Shown here in pieces: positions 7,265 to 12,505 of a DNA stretch of 12,505 nt. Made by a program: the position numbers and the translations under genes. The stretch comes from an uncultured Deinococcales bacterium (GTDB taxonomy: Bacteria; Deinococcota; Deinococci; Deinococcales; Trueperaceae). A model generated the notes under the pieces. The model had not been told where the DNA came from and ran no database searches. It was given only the letters and a program-made list of their open reading frames with translations. The stretch's first letter is position 1; every line of letters begins with the position of its first letter. Where the stretch lies: assembly GCA_937934635.1 (NCBI GenBank), contig CALGZD010000375.1, positions 1 to 12,505 on the forward strand. Reading direction: 5' to 3'.

Positions 7265-7294
7265 AGTATAGCTTGTGTAGATTCACGGTGTTAG
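7265..7294 (-). promoter_or_regulatory. Probable leaderless promoter of plsX
   Basis: On the minus strand CTAACA (7294-7289, 4 of 6 matches to TTGACA) is followed after 18 bp by TATACT (7270-7265, 5 of 6). The -10 box ends 7 bases before the ATG at 7257, so transcription would begin at or next to the start codon. No Shine-Dalgarno sequence is seen, which fits a leaderless mRNA. Confidence 0.55.
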
Positions 7295-7325
7295 TGATGT
7301 AATACTGGTTAGTGATGTAATACTA
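7290..7325. repeat. 18-bp tandem duplication upstream of plsX
   Basis: GTTAGTGATGTAATACTG (7290-7307) is followed by the same 18 bases with one change (7308-7325). A degenerate third copy with an insertion follows to about 7349 (GTTAGTATTAGTGATGGAGTACTG). The first copy overlaps the proposed plsX -35 element. Confidence 0.85.
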
Positions 7326-7377
7326 GTTAGTATTAGTGATGGAGTACTGTATGCAGAGAGGTGGAGGCGAGAGCTGT

Positions 7378-7851
7378 CTATTTTGAACCAGTTATTTTTA
7401 GTTCAGGTTCGTGTTTGTCATAGCGAAGCATTTCTGCAAGTCTCCCTCTTGATACAGGACGATGTGGACGTTTAGGAACAAAGGCTGTTACGATATCAAC
7501 CATGCGAGGTTTTGAATACTCTAGGACTACGTGAAGAGGGATTTTGACTGTTGGACTGGGAGAGATTTGACCGAGTACTAGAAGACGTTCGTCAAGAACA
7601 TAACGCATGAGTTCTTTTCCATAAAGAATTGAGCCAACCATGTCACTTTCGTTGAAGCCTTCACTAAGGGCATGGCTGTGGGCATGAGGACCAATACGAT
7701 ATTTACCTTCTTTAATCAGAGGGCGCAAATCTTCTAAGGTACGAAGTTTTGGTTTGCGTTTCTTTAGTTTTTTAAACGCCTCATCGTCTGGATGTACTTG
7801 TTGATGAGTGTTTTTTGTTGGATCTTTAAAAAAAGGTTTTTTGCTTGCCAT
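7378..7851 (-). CDS. Small conserved protein, DUF4258-like
   Basis: A 157-aa soluble protein of unknown function. The N-terminus (1-45) is very basic and rich in Lys, and probably disordered. The rest resembles DUF4258: YRIGPHAHSHALSEGFNESDMVGSILYGKEL (51-81), a strand ending LLVLGQ (90-95), then IPLHVVLEYSKPRMVDIVTAFVPKRPH (104-130), the usual His-start helix, HVV strand and IVTA(F/Y)xP ending. The tail (131-157) is basic and specific to this protein. DUF4258 folds are thought to resemble small RelE-like proteins, but no partner antitoxin gene is adjacent, so a toxin role is not claimed. AAGG 8 bases before the ATG supports the start. It lies 120 bp upstream of plsX in the same direction. 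Family assignment is from remembered motif pattern only. Confidence 0.75.
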   Translation of the reverse strand: MASKKPFFKDPTKNTHQQVHPDDEAFKKLKKRKPKLRTLEDLRPLIKEGKYRIGPHAHSHALSEGFNESDMVGSILYGKELMRYVLDERLLVLGQISPSPTVKIPLHVVLEYSKPRMVDIVTAFVPKRPHRPVSRGRLAEMLRYDKHEPELKITGSK

Positions 7852-8131
7852 TTAAGTAACCTTATGAGGAGTGATCTAATCTATAGTATTTGCGTTTCTG
7901 TCTACTTTGGTTTTCAAGATACCATTTCAAGATTGGGTAAATAGTATAGTGAAAACTTTTTATGGTGTTTTAGGTTATTTGACATCATAGGCTGTATAGT
8001 GTGCCTTAATTAGTAAGTACGTGTGTAAAATTAAGTTATATTATTTGATTTACCTCTAATCCCTTACAGGACGCCACATCTCCAGTATTTTAGGTGTCAA
8101 GATAGTTAAACTTATTTTCAACTTGGTACTT

Positions 8132-8135
8132 AAGG
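8132..8135 (+). promoter_or_regulatory. Ribosome binding site deciding the YqeG start
   Basis: AAGG with an 8-base spacer precedes TTG 8144, whereas no such site precedes the upstream TTG 8123. This supports the shorter product beginning MKLLTPN. Confidence 0.55.
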
Positions 8136-8143
8136 TCAAAAAC

Positions 8144-8632
8144 TTGAAACTATTAACTCCAAATTTATATTTAGATAATTTAACCGATTTAACAGTAGAT
8201 ATTCTAAAAGAAGAAGGTATTAGCTATTTGCTGATAGATTTAGATGATACTTTGGTTGCTTCGTATGCAGATTCTATAGCTGTGGAGTTTGAAGTATGGT
8301 TGAAGCAGTTAGCTGAACAGGGGATAGGCATTTTTATTTTGAGTAATGGAAAGTTTGAGCATGTTCGCTATTGGTTGGAATATTTGCAACTAGAGGGAAT
8401 TGCTTTAGCGGCTAAGCCACTGCCGATTGGGTGGGCTCGAGCCCTAAAACTTTTAAATGCCCGACGAGAACATTGTGCGATGCTTGGCGACCAACTCTTT
8501 ACTGATGTCCTAGGCGCTAACATATATGGGATACACAGTATTTTAGTCAAACCGCTTAGTCCAGGTAAGCCACATACAAAACAACTACGTAAACTTGAAA
8601 GATATTGTTTAGGAAAAATGAACATAAGTTAG
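8144..8632 (+). CDS. YqeG-family HAD (subfamily IIIA) phosphatase
   Basis: A small cytoplasmic haloacid-dehalogenase phosphatase. Numbered from the TTG at 8144 (162 aa), motif I is DLDDTL (Asp32 nucleophile, Asp34 acid/base), motif II is ILSNG (Ser67), motif III is Lys91 in AKPLP, and motif IV is GDQLFTDV with metal-binding Asp116 and Asp121. The GDQLFTDVLGAN stretch and the LLTPxLYLDNLTDL beginning are typical of YqeG, a family of about 170 aa with uncertain substrate. The TTG at 8144 has TAAGG with 8-base spacing. A longer frame from TTG 8123 (169 aa) is open but has no ribosome site, so the shorter form is preferred. It is divergent from the DUF4258-like gene and 314 bp ahead of pilB. All catalytic residues are present. 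Confidence 0.9.
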   Translation: MKLLTPNLYLDNLTDLTVDILKEEGISYLLIDLDDTLVASYADSIAVEFEVWLKQLAEQGIGIFILSNGKFEHVRYWLEYLQLEGIALAAKPLPIGWARALKLLNARREHCAMLGDQLFTDVLGANIYGIHSILVKPLSPGKPHTKQLRKLERYCLGKMNIS

Positions 8633-8811
8633 TGATACTTAGGTGGCTGAATATTTTCAGATTTTAAATTTGTATTTTGCATATCACAAGTTATGAAATT
8701 AAACGAAGTGCTAATGCCTTTTTAAATTTTCACTTCAGCTCTTACGTTTTCATGAAGCTTTGCTCAATAGATTCTTTGAATACTTAAGAGCTTTTTATGT
8801 CATGGGCGCTC

Positions 8812-8817
8812 TATAAT
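8812..8817 (+). promoter_or_regulatory. Candidate -10 box for pilB
   Basis: Exact TATAAT on the plus strand, 130 bp upstream of the pilB GTG. No -35 hexamer better than weak is found 16-18 bp upstream, and in AT-rich DNA such a box can occur by chance. The inverted repeat at 8834-8860 would lie just after the transcription start, a common operator position. Confidence 0.35.
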
Positions 8818-8833
8818 GACGCTAGCATTATCT

Positions 8834-8860
8834 ATTTTGCAATAAATTAAATGGCAAAAT
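8834..8860. repeat. Inverted repeat upstream of pilB
   Basis: ATTTTGC (8834-8840) and its inverse GCAAAAT (8854-8860) are perfect and spaced by 13 bp, all AT-rich. It could be a binding site for a dimeric regulator of the pilus genes, or chance. Confidence 0.45.
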
Positions 8861-8902
8861 AACTTCTAGGTAAGTATCAACTACTTACTTGTTTTAAGTG
8901 CT

Positions 8903-8936
8903 TAGTTTTATTGAATTTTTAGTTTTATAGAATTTT
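8903..8936. repeat. 17-bp tandem duplication at the pilB ribosome site
   Basis: TAGTTTTATTGAATTTT (8903-8919) is followed directly by the same 17 bases with one change (8920-8936), and the AGGAG ribosome site starts at the next base. It lies wholly within the pilB 5' untranslated region. Confidence 0.85.
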
Positions 8937-8946
8937 AGGAGCAGCG

Positions 8947-11610
8947 GTGGCAGTCCTTTCAAGTGGTGATAAACGTCTCGGAGCAGTTTTGCTGGACAGT
9001 GGCTATGTAAGTGATGAAAACTTACAAGAAGCCATTGTGCAACAGGCTGAAATTGGTGGTAGGTTAGCTGATGTTTTAGTTAACCTTGGGGTTATTTCGG
9101 AACATAGGATAGCTAGGGCTATTGAGGAATCTATAGGTATTCCACTAGTAACCCTGCCCCGTGTTGACGTGATGCCAGAAGCACTTGCTAAGGTACCTAG
9201 TGATTTAGCACAAGATTTAGAAGTGATGCCTTTTACCATAGAAGGTAATCGTTTGCGTGTCGCTTTCAATGACCCATTAGATGCGCTCACAATTGAAGAG
9301 CTCGAGGACGAGACTGGTTGTATTATTGAGCCATACAATGCTTTGAGTAAGGAAATTCTTTGGGCATTGGCAACGTATTATCCAGAACTTGGGTTAGAGT
9401 CACCACCTGATGTCAATGTAGATACGAGTAAGCGCTTTGGTGCAATTGCTATACAAAAAGGTTTTGTGACTGAAGAGCAAATTGCTGAAGCACTTGAAGA
9501 ACAAAACCGTACAGGTGGTCTTCTCGGGAAGATTTTAATTCAGCTGGGGCATATTAGTTACGAGGAAACAGCGCAATTATTGGCTGAGCAGAATGACTTA
9601 AACTATGTTGAAATGCTGGATGAAAGCCAGCTAAATGAAAAGTGGTCAACACAATTACTCCGCTTAGATGCTATGCAGTTTAATGCTGTGCCTATACAAG
9701 ATAGTGGAGACAAGTTAACTTTAGCTATTGCCGATCCAAGGCAAATGGGCGAACTCAAAGCAATCATCGATAGAGATATTGACTTTGTTTGTAGTCCAGA
9801 GCCTGAGATTCGTCGCTTAGTAGATATTCTCTATGCAGATGACAAAGGGCGTTTAGGTGAAACACTTTTAAAAACTCATAAGATTAAGCGTGAACAACTT
9901 CGTCAGGCACTGAGCGAACAGGCTAAAACTGGTCGTACGAAGCCTTTAGGCGAAACGCTTATTGATCTTGGTTTTGTTACTGCAAATGATATTGAGGAAG
10001 CACTCAGTACTCAGCGTACTGGTGGGGGTAAACTAGAAGATACCCTTGTACAGTCAGGCAAAATTAGTCCTGAAATGCTTGCTAGAAGTTTAGCAATGCA
10101 GTTAAATTATGACTACATTGAGCAAGAGACTGTTGAAATCGATCCTTACGCAGCAGCGATTATTCCAGAAGCAACGATTAGACGCTATAACATCATGCCA
10201 TTGCGTTTGGAAGATGATGTTTTAGTTGTTGCTATGAAAGACCCTCGTCATGTCTTTGCACTTGATGATTTAAGGTTGTTAACAGGAAAAGAGATCCAAC
10301 CTGCAGTTGCTACTGAAGAGACACTCGAAGGTCTTATCAATAGAATGTTCCAGTCAGGTGCGAACATGGACGCACTTGCCAAAGAACTTGTTGAAGAAGT
10401 TGGCACAAGTAGCGATGACATTATCCTGGATGATCAAGATAGTTTAGACGACAATGTTCTTGTAAAAGTTGTCAATAACATCATTGGTGAATCTATAACG
10501 AATGATATTTCTGATATTCATATTGAACCAAATGCTGAAGACGTTTTGGTACGTGTTCGTAAAGATGGTGTTTTACAGGAGTACATGCACCTTCCTAAGC
10601 AAAGTGCAAGTGCTTTGCTTGCCCGTATTAAAATTATGGGTGATTTAGATATTGCAGAAAGACGAATGCCACAAGATGGTCGTATTCGTTATAAGTATAA
10701 AAATCATAATACTGATTTACGTCTTTCTACATTGCCTACTGTATATGGTGAAAAAGCCGTAATGCGTATTTTGAAAAAGGCAGATAGCATTCCTGAGATT
10801 GAAACGCTTGGTTTTGCTGATTACAATCTTCAGCGTTTTAAAGATGTGATTCAACAGCCTTATGGCATGTTCTTGATTACTGGTCCTACAGGTTCAGGTA
10901 AGTCTTTTTCAACGTTTAGTATTTTGAAGCGAATTGCAGTTCCTGAAGTGAATGTAACTACAGTTGAAGATCCTGTGGAATACGAAATTCCAGGTATTAA
11001 CCAAACGCAGGTGAATAACAAGGCAGGTCTGACTTTTTCTTCGGCGCTACGTTCATTCTTGCGCCAAGATCCTGATGTAATCATGGTTGGTGAGATTAGG
11101 GATAGTGAAACTGCTGAAATTGCTGTTGAAGCAGCACTGACAGGTCACTTGCTGATTGCTACACTGCACACGAATGATGCTGCGGGCGTTATCACTCGTA
11201 TCGGAGAAATGGGTGTTGAACCTTTTAATATTTCTGCTGCATTGCTTGGTGTGCTTGCACAGCGCTTGGTTCGTCGTATTTGTAAAGACTGTAAAACCGA
11301 ATATACACCCAATCCTGATGTGTTAAGGCAATTAGGTTTGCCTGCTGAGAAGCTAGAAGGGCACAAACTATACCGAGGTGTAGGCTGTGAAAAGTGTGGT
11401 GGTACAGGCTATAAAGGTCGTATGGGTATTCACGAGCTCATGATTAATGACGAAGAAGTAGAAAAGGCAATTATTAAAGGCTTGTCAGCAAATGAGATTA
11501 AAGAAGTCTCAATTAAGCAAGGCATGGTTACGCTGCGTGGCGATGGTATTCGTAAAGCCTTTAAAGGCATGACAACTTTAGAAGAAGTGCTCGCCAAGAC
11601 TTCAACATAA
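8947..11610 (+). CDS. pilB: Type IV pilus assembly ATPase PilB (PilF of Thermus), three GSPII/MshEN domains
   Basis: The cytoplasmic motor that powers pilin polymerisation and, in this phylum, pseudopilus-driven DNA uptake. The 887 aa contain three N-terminal GSPII/MshEN domains, each a small helical bundle plus an alpha/beta part: about 8-145 (RLGAVLLDSGYVS), 161-290 (RFGAIAIQKGFVT) and 301-460 (RLGETLLK, then a second bundle KPLGETLIDLGFVT). MshEN domains are known c-di-GMP receptors. The ATPase core has Walker A GPTGSGKS (646-653), Asp box VEDPVEYE (673-680), Walker B DVIMVGE (710-716) and His box GHLLIATLHTNDA (733-745). Four cysteines (779, 782, 814, 817; CX2C-X31-CX2C) form the zinc site. 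Length and layout match Thermus PilF; most PilB are near 570 aa with one such domain. GTG start with AGGAG 5 bases upstream. pilT follows after 56 bp. Confidence 0.97.
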   Translation: MAVLSSGDKRLGAVLLDSGYVSDENLQEAIVQQAEIGGRLADVLVNLGVISEHRIARAIEESIGIPLVTLPRVDVMPEALAKVPSDLAQDLEVMPFTIEGNRLRVAFNDPLDALTIEELEDETGCIIEPYNALSKEILWALATYYPELGLESPPDVNVDTSKRFGAIAIQKGFVTEEQIAEALEEQNRTGGLLGKILIQLGHISYEETAQLLAEQNDLNYVEMLDESQLNEKWSTQLLRLDAMQFNAVPIQDSGDKLTLAIADPRQMGELKAIIDRDIDFVCSPEPEIRRLVDILYADDKGRLGETLLKTHKIKREQLRQALSEQAKTGRTKPLGETLIDLGFVTANDIEEALSTQRTGGGKLEDTLVQSGKISPEMLARSLAMQLNYDYIEQETVEIDPYAAAIIPEATIRRYNIMPLRLEDDVLVVAMKDPRHVFALDDLRLLTGKEIQPAVATEETLEGLINRMFQSGANMDALAKELVEEVGTSSDDIILDDQDSLDDNVLVKVVNNIIGESITNDISDIHIEPNAEDVLVRVRKDGVLQEYMHLPKQSASALLARIKIMGDLDIAERRMPQDGRIRYKYKNHNTDLRLSTLPTVYGEKAVMRILKKADSIPEIETLGFADYNLQRFKDVIQQPYGMFLITGPTGSGKSFSTFSILKRIAVPEVNVTTVEDPVEYEIPGINQTQVNNKAGLTFSSALRSFLRQDPDVIMVGEIRDSETAEIAVEAALTGHLLIATLHTNDAAGVITRIGEMGVEPFNISAALLGVLAQRLVRRICKDCKTEYTPNPDVLRQLGLPAEKLEGHKLYRGVGCEKCGGTGYKGRMGIHELMINDEEVEKAIIKGLSANEIKEVSIKQGMVTLRGDGIRKAFKGMTTLEEVLAKTST

Positions 11611-11666
11611 ACATCTAATATGAATTTAAGAATAAATAAAAACAAATCATTAAGGGGGCATCCAAA

Positions 11667-12505
11667 ATGACAATGCACGATAAGCCAGCAGGCAAAAAAT
11701 CCCTAAATATGGTGGATTTACTTAAATTGACCATAGAAAAAGGGGCATCGGATTTGATTATCACTGTGGGATTACCACCGATGTTACGAATTGATGGTAA
11801 GTGGCAACCAACAGATTTTCCGAGACTATCGCCTGAAATGACACGTAAAATGATGTTCTCTATGATGGATGAGAAGCGTCAGCGTGAATTTGAAGAAGAT
11901 AGAGAACAAGATATTTCATTTAGTTTGACAGGACACGGGCGCTTTAGGGTTAATGTCTTTTTCCAAAAAGGTTCTGTTGGTGGCGTACTTCGAACGATTC
12001 CTGAAGAGTTCATGACTTTACAGCAGATGGGTTTGCCCAATGAAGTTGCTGCACTTGCAAAGCTTCCTCGTGGACTAATCTTGGTAACGGGTCCAACTGG
12101 CTCTGGCAAGTCTACTACGTTGGCGGCATTGATTGACCTCATCAACACAACCTTTCAAAAACACATCGTTACGATTGAAGACCCTATCGAATTTTTCCAT
12201 ACACACAAACGCTCGATTATTAATCAGCGTGAAATTGGTGAAGATACCTATGGCTTCGATAAAGCATTGAGAGCTGTACTTCGTCAAGCGCCAGATATTA
12301 TTCTTGTTGGTGAGATGCGTGATTATGAAACGATTGGTGCTGCGGTAACTGCTGCTGAAACAGGACACTTGGTGATGGGAACATTGCACACTAACTCTGC
12401 ACCTGAAGCGGTTGACAGGATTATTGATGTTTTTCCAGAAGCACAGCAAGAGCAGGTACGTGTACAGCTTGCCAATAACTTGCAAGCTATCTTGACACAG
12501 CAACT
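11667..12505 (+). CDS. pilT: Type IV pilus retraction ATPase PilT (3' end outside the window)
   Basis: The motor that depolymerises pili for retraction and twitching. The frame is open from ATG 11667 to the window edge, 279 codons, so perhaps 70-90 C-terminal residues of the usual 345-360 are missing, including the AIRAGG-type motif. Seen from the start: MVDLLKLTIEKGASDLIITVGLPPMLRIDGKW, which is the standard PilT N-terminal domain, after 14 extra residues; Walker A GPTGSGKSTT; Asp box TIEDPIEFFH; Walker B APDIILVGEMRD; His box GHLVMGTLHTNSA; and the PilT-specific DRIIDVFPEAQQEQVRVQLANNLQAI. It lacks the GSPII domains and cysteine site of PilB. AAGGGGG 8 bases before the ATG supports this start; ATG 11673 is a weaker alternative. 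It is very likely co-transcribed with pilB. Confidence 0.96.
   Translation, partial: MTMHDKPAGKKSLNMVDLLKLTIEKGASDLIITVGLPPMLRIDGKWQPTDFPRLSPEMTRKMMFSMMDEKRQREFEEDREQDISFSLTGHGRFRVNVFFQKGSVGGVLRTIPEEFMTLQQMGLPNEVAALAKLPRGLILVTGPTGSGKSTTLAALIDLINTTFQKHIVTIEDPIEFFHTHKRSIINQREIGEDTYGFDKALRAVLRQAPDIILVGEMRDYETIGAAVTAAETGHLVMGTLHTNSAPEAVDRIIDVFPEAQQEQVRVQLANNLQAILTQQ

Larger units (their letters stand above)
8633..8946. other. Intergenic region upstream of pilB
   Basis: 314 bp without a gene. It holds a perfect TATAAT at 8812-8817 (without a good -35), a 7-bp inverted repeat ATTTTGC/GCAAAAT (8834-8840 and 8854-8860) that could be a regulator site, and a 17-bp duplication next to the ribosome site. 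The pilB promoter most likely lies here. I saw no clear terminator for the YqeG gene. Confidence 0.6.

Noticed and set aside
7979..8000. TTGACA (7979-7984) with TATAGT (7995-8000) as a promoter for the YqeG gene
   Set aside because: The spacing is only 10 bp, too short for a sigma-70-type promoter.
12075..12503. 142-codon minus-strand frame at the right edge
   Set aside because: It is the complement of pilT, whose intact Walker A, Asp box, Walker B and His box leave no doubt about the coding strand.

Overview
The window looks like an AT-rich member of the Deinococcota (Deinococcus-Thermus), probably aquatic and not a named high-GC genus. The main evidence is the 887-residue type IV pilus assembly ATPase. 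It carries three N-terminal GSPII/MshEN-type domains before the ATPase core, an architecture and length known from Thermus PilF. A plsX promoter whose -10 box lies only 7 bases from the start codon (a probable leaderless mRNA, common in Deinococcus) agrees with this. Taxonomy is inference; no rRNA is present.

Layout. On the minus strand, positions 11-100 hold a tRNA-Ser(GGA), and 211-5451 a polar/general L-amino-acid ABC importer of the Aap/Bzt type. Its genes run aapJ (binding protein, 5451-4441), then a strong terminator hairpin and a 437-bp gap with a 7-copy 12-bp tandem array, then a tight aapQ-aapM-aapP operon (4003-211) ending at a 13-bp-stem terminator. Positions 5452-6210 hold no convincing gene but contain a consensus -10, two terminator-like hairpins and several short tandem duplications. 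Minus-strand plsX (7257-6211, phospholipid synthesis) and a small DUF4258-like protein (7851-7378) follow. The plus strand then carries a YqeG-family HAD phosphatase (8144-8632) and the pilus motor pair pilB/pilF (8947-11610) and pilT (11667 to the window end, C-terminus cut off).

How the genes work together. AapJ captures amino acids outside the membrane, AapQ/AapM form the channel, and AapP hydrolyses ATP. PilB/PilF drives pilus extension and PilT retraction, for twitching, adhesion and, in this phylum, DNA uptake. PlsX makes acyl-phosphate for membrane phospholipids and is not in a visible fatty-acid operon.

Two things stand out. First, AapQ carries about 195 extra hydrophilic residues between membrane segments, including a complete EF-hand-type loop, so the importer may have a calcium-binding external domain. 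Second, the non-coding DNA, and even the 5' end of plsX, holds many unrelated short tandem duplications with unit lengths of 11, 12, 14, 15, 16, 17 and 18 bp, which suggests frequent local slippage or duplication in this lineage. I found no CRISPR array, insertion sequence, prophage or defence system.
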